Shown here in pieces: positions 42,222 through 52,480 of a stretch of 64,000 nucleotides of DNA (position 1 is the first letter of the stretch; each line of letters opens with the position of its first letter). Location: assembly GCA_963853835.1 (NCBI GenBank), contig OY970821.1, forward strand, positions 51,600,646 to 51,664,645. Reading direction: 5' to 3'. This DNA comes from Calendula officinalis (Eukaryota > Streptophyta > Magnoliopsida > Asterales > Asteraceae). The position numbers and the translations under genes were made by a program. The notes beneath the pieces were generated by a model. That model made no database searches and was not told where the DNA came from. It saw only the letters and a program-made list of their open reading frames with translations.

Positions 42222-45200
42222 GTGTCCGTTTCACGCCCACGAGTAACCAAAATAGCTGGTTCGTTCGTCACTGCCAAGAACAAGTTCGGCCCGAACTCTT
42301 CACTGTTCCCGGCCCGAACTTCATTTTCGGCCCGAACTTCAACCTCGGCCCGAACTCCGACCTCGGCCCGAACTTCAACCTCGGCCCGAACATCATCCTC
42401 GGCCCGAACCCAGAACTTCGGCCCGAACACCACTTCGGCCCGAACATCGCACTTCGGCCCGAACACCACTTCGGCCCGAACATCCCTCTTCGGCCCGAAC
42501 TCTTCAATATCCAAGATTGTGTGACAAAAGGTGCTATACTAAAACATGCATAACTTTCAGCTCGGGTGTCCGTTTCACGCCCACGAGTAACAAAAATAGC
42601 TGGTTCGTTCGTCACTGCCAAGAACAAGTTCGGCCCGAACTCTTCACTGTTCCCGGCCCGAACTTCATTTTCGACCCGAACTTCAACCTCGGCCCGAACT
42701 TCAACCTCGGCCCGAACTCCGACCTCGGCCCGAACTTCAACCTCGGCCCGAACATCATCCTCGGCCCGAACACCGAACTTCGGCCCGAACACCACTTCGG
42801 CCCGAACACCACTTCGGCCCGAACATCCCACTTCGGCCCGAACACCACTTCGGCCCGAGCATCCCTCTTCGGCCCGAACTCTTCAATATCCAATATTGTG
42901 TGACAAAAGGTGCTATACTAAAACATTCATAACTTTCAGCTCGGGTGTCCGTTTCACGCCCACGAGTAACCAAAATAGCTGGTTCGTTCGTCACTGCCAA
43001 GAATAAGTTCGGCCCGAACTCTTCACTGTTCCCGGCCCGAACTTCATTTTCGACCCGAACTTCAACCTCGGCCCGAACTTCAACCTCGGCCCGAACTCCG
43101 ACCTCGGCCCGAACTTCAACCTCGGCCCGAACATCATCCTCGGCCCGAACACCGAACTTCGGCCCGAACACCACTTCGGCCCGAACACCACTTCGGCCCG
43201 AACATCCCACTTCGGCCCGAACACCACTTCGGCCCGAGCATCCCTCTTCGGCCCGAACTCTTCAATATCCAATATTGTGTGACAAAAGGTGCTATACTAA
43301 AACATTCATAACTTTCAGCTCGGGTGTCCGTTTCACGCCCACGAGTAACCAAAATAGCTGGTTCGTTCGTCACTGCCAAGAACAAGTTCGGCCCGAAATC
43401 TTCACTGTTCCCGGCCCCGAACTTCATTTTCGGCCCGAACTTCAACCTCGGCCCGAACTCCGACCTCGGCCCGAACTTCAACCTCGGCCCGAACATCATC
43501 CTCGGCCCGAACCCAGAACTTCGGCCCGAACACCACTTCGGCCCGAACATCGCACTTCGGCCCGAACACCACTGCGGCCCGAACATCCCTCTTCGGCCCG
43601 AACTCTTCAATATCCAAGATTGTGTGACAAAAGGTGCTATACTAAAACATTCATAACTTTCAGCTCGGGTGTCCGTTTCACGCCCACGAGTAACCAAAAT
43701 AGCTGGTTCGTTCGTCACTGCCAAGAACAACTTCGGCCCGAACTCTTCACTGTTCCCAGCCCGAACTTCATTTTCGGCCCGAACTTCAACCTCGGCCCGA
43801 ACTCCGACCTCGGCCCGAACATCATCCTCGGCCCGAACACCGAACTTCGGCCCGAACACCATTTCGGCCCGAACACCACTTCGGCCCGAACATCCCACTT
43901 CGGCCCGAACACCACTTCGGCCCGAACATCCCTCTTCGGCCCGAACTCTTCAATATCCAAGATTGTGTGACAAAAGGTGCTATATTAAAACATTCATAAC
44001 TTTCAGCTCGGGTGTCCGTTTCACGCCCACGAGTAACCAAAATAGCTGGTTCGTTCGTCACTGCCAAGAACAAGTTCGGCCCGAACTCTTCACTGTTCCC
44101 GGCCCGAACTTCATTTTCGGCCCGAACTTCAACCTCGGCCCGAACTCCGACCTCGGCCCGAACTTCAACCTCGGCCCGAACATCATCCTCGGCCCGAACC
44201 CAGAACTTCGGCCCGAACACCACTTCGGCCCGAACATCGCACTTCGGCCCGAACACCACTTCGGCCCGAACATCCCTCTTCGGCCCGAACTCTTCAATAT
44301 CCAAGATTGTGTGACAAAAGGTGCTATACTAAAACATGCATAACTTTCAGCTCGGGTGTCCGTTTCACGCCCACGAGTAACAAAAATAGCTGGTTCGTTC
44401 GTCACTGCCAAGAACAAGTTCGGCCCGAACTCTTCACTGTTCCCGGCCCGAACTTCATTTTCGACCCGAACTTCAACCTCGGCCCGAACTTCAACCTCGG
44501 CCCGAACTCCGACCTCGGCCCGAACTTCAACCTCGGCCCGAACATCATCCTCGGCCCGAACACCGAACTTCGGCCCGAACACCACTTCGGCCCGAACACC
44601 ACTTCGGCCCGAACATCCCACTTCGGCCCGAACACCACTTCGGCCCGAGCATCCCTCTTCGGCCCGAACTCTTCAATATCCAATATTGTGTGACAAAAGG
44701 TGCTATACTAAAACATTCATAACTTTCAGCTCGGGTGTCCGTTTCACGCCCACGAGTAACCAAAATAGCTGGTTCGTTCGTCACTGCCAAGAATAAGTTC
44801 GGCCCGAACTCTTCACTGTTCCCGGCCCGAACTTCATTTTCGACCCGAACTTCAACCTCGGCCCGAACTTCAACCTCGGCCCGAACTCCGACCTCGGCCC
44901 GAACTTCAACCTCGGCCCGAACATCATCCTCGGCCCGAACACCGAACTTCGGCCCGAACACCACTTCGGCCCGAACACCACTTCGGCCCGAACATCCCAC
45001 TTCGGCCCGAACACCACTTCGGCCCGAGCATCCCTCTTCGGCCCGAACTCTTCAATATCCAATATTGTGTGACAAAAGGTGCTATACTAAAACATTCATA
45101 ACTTTCAGCTCGGGTGTCCGTTTCACGCCCACGAGTAACCAAAATAGCTGGTTCGTTCGTCACTGCCAAGAACAAGTTCGGCCCGAAATCTTCACTGTTC

Positions 45201-45801
45201 CCGGCCCCGAACTTCATTTTCGGCCCGAACTTCAACCTCGGCCCGAACTCCGACCTCGGCCCGAACTTCAACCTCGGCCCGAACATCATCCTCGGCCCGA
45301 ACCCAGAACTTCGGCCCGAACACCACTTCGGCCCGAACATCGCACTTCGGCCCGAACACCACTGCGGCCCGAACATCCCTCTTCGGCCCGAACTCTTCAA
45401 TATCCAAGATTGTGTGACAAAAGGTGCTATACTAAAACATTCATAACTTTCAGCTCGGGTGTCCGTTTCACGCCCACGAGTAACCAAAATAGCTGGTTCG
45501 TTCGTCACTGCCAAGAACAACTTCGGCCCGAACTCTTCACTGTTCCCAGCCCGAACTTCATTTTCGGCCCGAACTTCAACCTCGGCCCGAACTCCGACCT
45601 CGGCCCGAACATCATCCTCGGCCCGAACACCGAACTTCGGCCCGAACACCATTTCGGCCCGAACACCACTTCGGCCCGAACATCCCACTTCGGCCCGAAC
45701 ACCACTTCGGCCCGAACATCCCTCTTCGGCCCGAACTCTTCAATATCCAAGATTGTGTGACAAAAGGTGCTATATTAAAACATTCATAACTTTCAGCTCG
45801 G
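42222..45801 (+). repeat. Five-monomer higher-order unit, two 1790 bp copies
   Basis: The copies are 42222-44011 (anchors 42222, 42566, 42945, 43324, 43669) and 44012-45801 (anchors 44012, 44356, 44735, 45114, 45459). Both share AACATGCATAAC, GAGTAACAAAAATAG, AAGAATAAG and CACTGCGGCCC at equivalent places, which are otherwise rare in the window. The near-identity implies a recent tandem duplication. Confidence 0.92.
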
Positions 45802-47880
45802 GTGTCCGTTTCACGCCCACGAGTAACCAAAATAGCTGGTTCGTTCGTCACTGCCAAGAACAAGTTCGGCCCGATCTCTTCACTGTTCCCGGCCCGAACT
45901 TCATTTTCGGCCCGAACTTCAACCTCGGCCCGAACTTCAACCTCGGCCCGAACTTCAACCTCGGCCCGAACTCCGACCTCGGTCCGAACTTCAACCTCGG
46001 CCCGAACATCATCCTCGGCCCGAACACCGAACTTCGGCCCGAACACCACTTCGGCCCGAACACCACTTCGGCCCGAACATCCCACTTCGGCCCGAACACC
46101 ACTTCGGCCCGAACATCCCTCTTCGGCCCGAACTCTTCAATATCCAATATTGTGTGACAAAAGGTGCTATACTAAAACATTCATAACTTTCAGCTCGGGT
46201 GTCCGTTTCACGCCCACGAGTAACCAAAATTGCTGGTTCGTTCGTCACTGCCAAGAACAAGTTCGGCCCGAACTCTTCACTGTTCCCGGCCCGAACTTCA
46301 TTTTCGGCCCGAACTTCAACCTCGGCCCGAACTCCGACCTCGGCCCGAACTTCAACCTCGGCCCGAACATCATCCTCGGCCCGAACACCGAACTTCGGCC
46401 CGAACACCACTTCGGCCCGAACATCGCACTTCGGCCCGAACACCACTTCGGCCCGAACATCCCTCTTCGGCCCGAACTCTTCAATATCCAAGATTGTGTG
46501 ACAAAAGGTGCTATACTAAAACATTCATAACTTTCAGCTCGGGTGTCCGTTTCACGCCCACGAGTAACCAAAATAGCTAGTTCGTTCGTCACTGCCAAGA
46601 ACAACTTCGGCCCGAACTCTTCACTGTTCCCAGCCCGAACTTCATTTTCGGCCCGAACTCCGACCTCGGTCCGAACTTCAACCTCGGCCCGAACATCATC
46701 CTCGGCCCGAACACCGAACTTCGGCCCGAACACCACTTCGGCCCGAACACCACTTCGGCCCGAACATCCCACTTCGGCCCGAACACCACTTCGGCCCGAA
46801 CATCCCTCTTCGGCCCGAACTCTTCAATATCCAATATTGTGTGACAAAAGGTGCTATACTAAAACATTCATAACTTTCAGCTCGGGTGTCCGTTTCACGC
46901 CCACGAGTAACCAAAATTGCTGGTTCGTTCGTCACTGCCAAGAACAAGTTCGGCCCGAACTCTTCACTGTTCCCGGCCCGAACTTCATTTTCGGCCCGAA
47001 CTTCAACCTCGGCCCGAACTCCGACCTCGGCCCGAACTTCAACCTCGGCCCGAACATCATCCTCGGCCCGAACACCGAACTTCGGCCCGAACACCACTTC
47101 GGCCCGAACATCGCACTTCGGCCCGAACACCACTTCGGCCCGAACATCCCTCTTCGGCCCGAACTCTTCAATATCCAAGATTGTGTGACAAAAGGTGCTA
47201 TACTAAAACATTCATAACTTTCAGCTCGGGTGTCCGTTTCACGCCCACGAGTAACCAAAATAGCTGGTTCGTTCGTCACTGCCAAGAACAACTTCGGCCC
47301 GAACTCTTCACTGTTCCCAGCCCGAACTTCATTTTCGGCCCGAACTTCAACCTCGGCCCGAACTCCGACCTCGGCCCGAACATCATCCTCGGCCCGAACA
47401 CCGAACTTCGGCCCGAACACCATTTCGGCCCGAACACCACTTCGGCCCGAACATCCCACTTCGGCCCGAACACCACTTCGGCCCGAACATCCCTCTTCGG
47501 CCCGAACTCTTCAATATCCAATATTGTGTGACAACAGGTGCTATACTAAAACATTCATAACTTTCAGCTCGGGTGTCCGTTTCACGCCCACGAGTAACCA
47601 AAATAGCTGGTTCGTTCGTCACTGCCAAGAACAAGTTCGGCCCGAACTCTTCACTGTTCCCGGCCCGAACTTCATTTTCGGCCCGAACTTCAACCTCGGC
47701 CCGAACTCCGACCTCGGCCAGAACTTCAACCTCGGCCCGAACATCATCCTCGGCCCGAACACCGAACTTCGGCCCGAACACCACTTCGGCCCGAACTCCA
47801 CTTCGGCCCGAACATCCCACTTCGGCCCGAACACCACTTCGGCCCGAACATCCCTCTTCGGCCCGAACTCTTCAATATCC
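45802..47880 (+). repeat. Satellite segment abutting the retrotransposon
   Basis: Anchors are 45802, 46199, 46543, 46886, 47230 and 47573. 45802-46542 matches the block from 30986 (offset 14816). 46886-47880 matches the block from 31383 (offset 15503). Monomer 46543 is a 343 bp hybrid with a shortened tail. The last monomer is cut by the retrotransposon just after TTCAATATCC, that is, at the head start. Confidence 0.88.
47876..47880. repeat. Target site duplication, left (TATCC)
   Basis: TATCC directly before the 5' LTR. Uninterrupted satellite heads read CAATATCCAAGATTG here, so the site lies at the start of a head. The duplication could be read as six bases (ATATCC) if the last LTR base is taken as part of it. 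Confidence 0.9.
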
Positions 47881-48036
47881 TGTTGGAATATGCTTCACGC
47901 GTATAACATATAGTTATATGGCTAGTAGTTTGTGAGCCTAAAGGGTCACACACTTAAACCCTTAACACCATAAGATATATAGTGTAATTAAGGTAATTAC
48001 ATTATATATTAATATAAGCTACATGCTTGTATATAA

Positions 48037-48043
48037 TATATAA
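48037..48043 (+). promoter_or_regulatory. Candidate TATA box in 5' LTR
   Basis: TATATAA about 157 bp into the LTR, within ATATAATATATAAG. A plausible U3 TATA element, but the whole neighbourhood is AT-rich and other TATA-like strings occur nearby, so the assignment is weak. Confidence 0.25.
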
Positions 48044-48287
48044 GTTTAATATTAATTGTTAATATTGAAACTTTATTGTGAGCAAACTAGAAGAAACAAA
48101 TAACAAGGGACTAGAGTGCAAAATGAAAGTATGATTTTTGGAAATCATTAAAGGGTGTTTATGGCATCATTAAAGGGAAATAATGGCTCCATAAAACCTT
48201 CCCTCTTTTCCTCCTTTTGGACCAACTTTGTTATTTAACTACACATAACTTTAAGAAAAGTTTGTGTTTTCTTTTTGACTCCATAAG

Positions 48288-48299
48288 TTGGACGTCCAA
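48288..48299. promoter_or_regulatory. GACGTC palindrome in LTR (bZIP-type site)
   Basis: TTGGACGTCCAA is a perfect 12 bp palindrome with the GACGTC core known as the plant bZIP C-box. The same site is at 55091-55102 in the 3' LTR. In an LTR it could act as an enhancer element for element transcription. Function is inferred from the motif alone. Confidence 0.35.
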
Positions 48300-48612
48300 A
48301 ACACACACAAGTGTGTGTGTTTTTGTTCCTTCTTTTTGCTCTCAAGAATCAAGGACTAGCATCCTCCTTTGGTGTTCTTGCAAGTGTTGTGTGGATTACT
48401 TTTAGAGGTATTCCTATTGAATACTTGGTTTCAATCCATCACCAACTTCATCCGAATACACAATAATCAAAGGCAACTAGGGTATGAATTCTTATACCAT
48501 TCTCTTTGATTTTCTTATAATTTAATTGTATGATTGATATCAAGATCCGTTCATGGTGATAAATACTTTCCGCTGCGTTTTGTTAATTGTTTTAACCGAA
48601 AATCACCATTAG

Positions 48613-48624
48613 TGGTATCACGAG
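48613..48624 (+). promoter_or_regulatory. Primer-binding site, Met-initiator tRNA type
   Basis: TGGTATCACGAG begins one base after the 5' LTR. Plant Copia elements usually carry TGGTATCAGAGC, complementary to the 3' end of initiator methionine tRNA. Here the first eight bases match and an extra C precedes GAG. Position and match make it the minus-strand primer site; the extra base could weaken pairing. Confidence 0.75.
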
Positions 48625-49185
48625 TCATTATATTAATCATATAATTAGCTAGATTTTGTGAAAAGTGGCAAAAACCAATCTTTTTTGTGTTTTTAAAATT
48701 CCGATCGGACCAAAAACAAAAACCCTACGGGTTTTTTAATTTAATTTTCGGATTTTTATAAAAATATGGGTTAAAATATGGTATTTTTGGAACCCTATTG
48801 TCACTTGTTACAAAATCATATCAAAAAAAAATTAATCTTGTTATTGTTTTTGTTTTGGATTATTTGGCTTGGAATTTAATTTTTAATTCCATTTTGTTGA
48901 TATGGCAAAACATGTATTTTTGCCATATCCCAAGCCAAAGCCTTGTCAATTGTTGCTTGTTTGTGCAAACCGATGAAAGCCTAGACCATTTGTGAATGAA
49001 TGTGGTTGATGTTTGGTTGTTTGGTTGTTTGGGAAAAGCCTTGTTTTTTGGCTTAATTGTTGTAATTTGTTTCATTTATTTTTCTTTTATTTTTGGTGCC
49101 ATTTTTGGGGCAATTTGTAATGTAAAAGTAATAGAATAGATTGTATTTATTTTATCTTTTTATTGTAAATTGTTGATAAAAAATA

Positions 49186-49650
49186 TTGAAGACTAATGAA
49201 GAAAACAACAAATTTCCGTCACAAAAGCGAGGGCTGTACGAAAACAGGTTTTCCAGAGGCATACGGACTCCGTTTTGGGCGATTCAAAAGCCTAAAATGC
49301 TTGCAAAGTCGTGGGCTACAACTTTCCAGAAGGCCGGGAAGACCAACGAAGACTCCTTCAGTGACTTTTCGGGCTTCAAAGTCTGCTGGAATTTTCTGGC
49401 AGATTACACTTTTTCACAATTTTGGGTTCTACTTGCTCAAGAATGTCTTGGATCAAGTGGGAGCCCATTGGGTTTATGTAGGCCCGTTTGGGTTCATGTT
49501 GGCCCGTCCCCTAGTTTGACCCTTCGGTCCGTCGTGATGACTCACGTGACCGAACCTAGGATTTCATCGGTTGAGGTTTGCACAAAATTTGTTGCATGTT
49601 TTATTTATGTTTGTGGTTGTTTTCTTTTCCTATTAGATACAAGTAAATAA
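49186..49650 (+). CDS. Unrecognised 154-codon open frame in the leader (doubtful gene)
   Basis: An ATG-initiated open frame of 154 codons (MKTNEENNKF...) between the LTR and gag. It shows no conserved motif that I know. The C-terminal part (around residues 130-150) is rich in F, L, C and V and could resemble a membrane segment. A second overlapping frame from 49196 spans 107 codons, which argues that this is a locally stop-poor, GC-richer patch and not a real gene. It lies downstream of the LTR promoter on the sense strand. It may be a chance frame or a captured fragment; I assign no function. Confidence 0.15.
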   Translation: MKTNEENNKFPSQKRGLYENRFSRGIRTPFWAIQKPKMLAKSWATTFQKAGKTNEDSFSDFSGFKVCWNFLADYTFSQFWVLLAQECLGSSGSPLGLCRPVWVHVGPSPSLTLRSVVMTHVTEPRISSVEVCTKFVACFIYVCGCFLFLLDTSK

Positions 49651-49716
49651 AACAATTAAAAATGGTTTTTTGACACAAACATTAAAACATCCAAACATTT
49701 AATCATCGATAATTAC

Positions 49717-49882
49717 TAGTTAATCATTGATGATTAAACCTTTAATCTAAAATTGTTTTGAGATTAAACTAAGTTTAAATATGATTTGAAACTTAAAATA
49801 ATAGTTAATCATTGATGATTAAACCTTTAATCTAAAATTGTTTTGAGATTAAACTAAGTTTAAATACGATTTGAAACTTAAA
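49717..49882 (+). repeat. 85 bp-period tandem duplication in the leader
   Basis: Copy 1 is 49717-49797 and copy 2 is 49802-49882, starting TAGTTAATCATTGATG in each. They differ at one base (TAAATATGAT versus TAAATACGAT). Each copy includes the short palindromic AATCATTGATGATT. This is a recent local duplication inside the element. Confidence 0.93.
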
Positions 49883-50496
49883 CCTTAATAATCGTTAAAT
49901 GTTTTTACCGTTTATTAAACGACTTATGAAGTGATATGAATGAAGTACATGATTCATTCATATCTTAATAAAATTTTATTAATTAAAATTTAAACATACC
50001 TAAAATTTAAGTCACGCCGTCCAATCGGTTGATAATCACTTGCTTCTATTTTTGAATTCACGTGAGACGTGGTTTGAATTTAGATCCGAGGTCATTATTC
50101 ACTACGGTGAGACCTAGATTTATTTTGACATGATTTCACATTGGATGACTTAATCAAGTTAACGGTGAGACCTTGACTCGAGGCGAAGATGCGACAAACA
50201 TGCCACTTGACCCTAGATGCTTGTTCACTAGGTGCCATGAAGTCCCATACCTCTAAGAGTTGCACTTGTAATGCAATTGTTGATCGTCACCTACCTATTG
50301 GATCTATCATCTCTAGCAGATCAACTGATGCGATGATAGAAGCTCAATGGGATCTTAGCTTTTAATTAAAATTAATTGGGTAGTTAATTGATTAAAAGAA
50401 ATTATTATTGAAAATACTATTTTTTGAACTTTGGTTGTTATACAGATAACAACAACATCAAAACCTAAGTATCTCCACTCAAAAATCAGTTCTTGA

Positions 50497-51264
50497 AAAC
50501 TGAAACTGACTAATATCAACTTTATCTACTGATATCGAATTCTAAGGATTGTCCTTAGAGATGAGAAAGTTGATACACCTATAAGAGGCCTTACCTGAGG
50601 CACCTCCTGTCAGTGATTCTGCTGCTGTTCGTCAAGCCTTTACCGAAACGTTTAACGAACACCAAGAAGTTGCTACTCATATGCTTGTGAGCATGAACCC
50701 CGAGATTCGAAAGTACTTCGAGGAACTCACAGCATATGACATGATAAGCGAGTTGAAAATGATATTTCAACAAAAAGGCAGAACTTGAACTGTTCAAAAC
50801 AGTTAAAGCATTCCACGCTTGCAATCAGGAGGACGGCCAATCAGTTAGCACTTACATCTTGAATATGTAATGCTATCTTGATCCAATGGAACGTCTTGGT
50901 TAACCCTTACCACAAGTTCTTGGAATGAGCTTGATTCTTACCTCACTATCCAAGGACTATGACCAGTTTGAAAAGTGTTTTAAAAGTACATAGCATGGGG
51001 AAGACAATCGTTGAACATGCTATGGTAAAACTGGTTAAGCAAGGGTTACCCAATACTTTTCTTGCAATCAGGGAAGGTAAACCGCAAGCACAAAGGCAAG
51101 AGTCTAGGTAAGGGTAAGCTAGTTTACTTTTCCAAACCTACGATTCCCCCACCTGCTAAAAAGGAGCACCCTGCAAAGGATATTTCTTGCCATCATTGCG
51201 ATGAAACTGGCCATTGAAGGAGGAATTGTCCTGCCTACGTGGCAGAGTTGATGAAGGACATTAG
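50497..51264 (+). pseudogene. gag: Copia gag (capsid plus CCHC nucleocapsid), broken
   Basis: Gag would form the cytoplasmic virus-like particle and bind element RNA. Reading starts near KLKLTNINF (50497), continues as RILRIVLRDEK, then a long segment AAVRQAFTETFNEHQEV up to a frameshift in CAACAAAAAGGC (50770-50781). It resumes one frame on with KTVKAFHACNQEDGQSV and GMSLILTSLSKDYDQFE, typical of plant Copia gag (UBN2-like family, from memory). A zinc knuckle lies at 51188-51229: C-HH-C-DETG-H-stop-RRN-C, that is CX2CX4HX4C with the aromatic position replaced by TGA (51215-51217). Other stops include TGA at 50530-50532, TAA after ILNM and after ERLG, and TAG near 50989. Family assignment is firm; no functional protein is possible. 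Confidence 0.85.
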
Positions 51265-51470
51265 GTATCTTCATTATAGAACTCTATACTTTTCGTGATA
51301 AATCTTGAGTGTATGACACTAGTTATGGAACTCACATTTACACAAATGTGCAAGATTGAATGTGAAGTAGAAAGCTAAATGAATAGAAGCTGTGATCTTA
51401 TCCTTCCTAATGCGTTAATTATTGTTTTGAACAATTGTCAATTATGCATTGTTTAGCTTTATCGTTTGTT
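51265..51470 (+). pseudogene. Copia aspartic protease remnant
   Basis: After the zinc knuckle the frame reads GIFIIELYTFRDKS-stop-VYDTSYGTHIY. This is the start of a Copia protease, where the active site is normally D-T-G within VYDTGCGTHI. Here the aspartate codon (51315-51317) remains but the glycine is serine (51321-51323). The stop at 51306-51308 (TGA) replaces the usual tryptophan. Further on, CDLILPNALIIVLNNC matches the later protease region that normally precedes the pre-integrase part. The interval is shorter than a normal protease, so sequence is missing. It would normally cleave the Gag-Pol polyprotein; this copy cannot. Confidence 0.65.
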
Positions 51471-51539
51471 GAATAATGGATTATGATATTTTGTTTTATG
51501 AAAGATAACATTTTTTATAACTATTCCTTGTAAATAGTA

Positions 51540-52480
51540 TGTTTGAAATTAATATACATGATCCTAATTCAAACGATAGTTCTATATACAAATGTAGCAC
51601 TCAAGATCCAAATTGGTTTGGATTCTACTTACCTAGAGCATCGTCATCTTTTCCACATAAACAAGAAACACATTTTGATACTAAAACTCGACGAGCTTCT
51701 TTACAAATGATTATGAATCATTTAAAATGCCTCTCTTGTATATTATGGAAAGATAACAAGAAAGCTTTTCTCCCATGTAGGCGAAAGAGCTAAAAATCTA
51801 CTTGGACTCATACATACTGATGTATGTGGCCCTTTTAGAACTAAGACTAGGGAAGGTGCCACCTACTTTCACTGATGATATCATTCGATGTGGTTATGTT
51901 TACTTGATTAAACATCAACATGGAAGCTTTAATGATATCAGTCGCTATGGTTATGTTTACTTGATTAGACATAAACATGAAATCTTTGAAACGTTCAAAG
52001 CTTTCTAAAGTAAAAGTAGAAAATCAACTTAGCAAGACAACAAAAGCTTTCAGTCCTGATTAAGGATGAAAGTACATGAGTCAATAGTTTCTGGATCATC
52101 CCTCACATCGTGAGATTGTCTCACAATTCACTCTTTCATACACTCCACAAGATAATGGTGCGTCTGAAAGGAGATATCGGACCCTGTATGACATGGTGCG
52201 ATCTATGATGAGTCCTACTACTCTTACACTATCCTTTTGAGGGGCATGCACTGAAGTCTGCTGCTCGAATACTTGATATGGTTCCGACCAAAAGGTTAAA
52301 AAGACACCATATGAGACATGGCGTGGGAAAGTCCCTAATTTGTCTTACTTGAGGATCTGGGGTTGTGAGGATCTCGTGGAACGAGACATGCCGAACAAAC
52401 TTGAGCCCATATCTATCAAGTATATCTTCGATTACTATTTTACTTCCCAACTGAGAACAAATGGTTGTTACTCGGTATGC
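51540..52480 (+). pseudogene. Copia integrase remnant with intact D-35-E spacing
   Basis: Integrase inserts the element cDNA. The order is: pre-integrase remnant (FEINIHDPN, then HINKKH and CLSC from the zinc-binding N-domain); GERAKNLLGLIHTDVCGP with the first catalytic aspartate at 51819-51821; a 57 bp in-frame duplication of the RYGYVYLI motif (51877-51990); the second aspartate at 52058-52060, followed at once by TAA; YMSQ-stop-FLDHP; SYTPQDNGASERRYRTL with the catalytic glutamate at 52166-52168. The second aspartate and the glutamate are in one frame with exactly 35 codons between them. DMVRSMMSPTT follows, then TGA at 52238-52240, and in other frames KTPYETWRGK and LSYLRIWGCED from the C-terminal part. 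Multiple stops and frameshifts make it inactive. Confidence 0.88.
51877..51990 (+). repeat. 57 bp in-frame duplication inside integrase
   Basis: Two adjacent 57 bp copies start GATATCATTCGATG (51877) and GATATCAGTCGCTA (51934). They translate to IRCGYVYLIKHQHGSF and SRYGYVYLIRHKHEIF, a motif normally present once between the first two catalytic aspartates. The copies have diverged at about ten positions, so the duplication is older than the insertion. It sits in the catalytic core and would probably disturb folding. Confidence 0.85.

Larger units (their letters stand above)
1..47880 (+). repeat. Left satellite array, head-to-tail, about 132 monomers
   Basis: A continuous tandem array with every monomer in the same orientation. 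Each monomer is a conserved head of about 126 bp plus a tail of 17-19 bp subrepeats built on CGGCCCGAAC. Anchors (the first G of GTGTCCGTTT) recur from 323 to 47573. Spacings fall in classes near 290, 307, 325, 344, 361, 379 and 397 bp, so size varies by whole subrepeats. Heads carry either AAGATTG or AATATTG after TTCAATATCC, giving two recurrent variants. Sub-segments are listed separately. There are no rRNA, tRNA or unique genes between monomers. Long open frames exist on both strands and are explained by the 18 bp period. The array is probably heterochromatic, centromere- or knob-like; which of these cannot be told from sequence alone. Confidence 0.97.
47881..48611 (+). repeat. 5' LTR (731 bp)
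   Basis: Starts TGTTGGAATATGC and ends CACCATTA. It is identical to the 3' LTR except C/A at 47960 and A/G at 48520. The end base is set by the target duplication and by the primer site that follows, giving TG...TA termini in place of the usual TG...CA. The LTR is AT-rich and contains a TATATAA candidate (48037-48043), the palindrome TTGGACGTCCAA (48288-48299) and an ACACACAC/GTGTGTGT hairpin (48301-48318) followed by T-rich sequence. The transcription start and polyadenylation site cannot be fixed from sequence alone. A 62-codon open frame inside (48217-48405) has no recognisable product. Confidence 0.96.
48625..50496 (+). other. Retrotransposon untranslated leader
   Basis: About 1.9 kb between the primer site and the first gag-like codons. 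It is AT-rich with many T runs and has no recognisable domain. It holds an 85 bp period tandem duplication (49717-49882) and a 154-codon open frame (49186-49650, described separately). Long leaders occur in plant LTR elements, and packaging or dimerisation signals would be expected here, but I cannot point to a specific one. Confidence 0.7.

Noticed and set aside
1..47880. rDNA intergenic-spacer repeats
   Set aside because: The array runs for tens of kilobases with no 18S, 5.8S or 25S sequence and no Pol I promoter-like motif; spacer subrepeats would be interrupted by rRNA genes about every 10 kb.
1..47880. CRISPR array or other repeat-spacer system
   Set aside because: Subrepeats are directly adjacent, with a few recurring short variable ends and no unique spacers, and the setting is a plant genome with a Copia element.
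48301..48330. Hairpin plus T-run in the LTR as a transcription terminator
   Set aside because: A bacterial-style terminator has no meaning for Pol II in a plant; I note it only as a possible RNA structure.
48217..48405. A 62-codon open frame present in both LTRs (48217-48405 and 55020-55208)
   Set aside because: Duplicated only because it lies in the LTR; no recognisable domain, no coding context.
49260..49300. Homology between the satellite head and the retrotransposon leader (CTCCGTTTTGGGC versus GTCCGTTTCACGC)
   Set aside because: Only about seven consecutive bases agree and the flanks do not align, so a retrotransposon origin of this satellite cannot be supported from this window.
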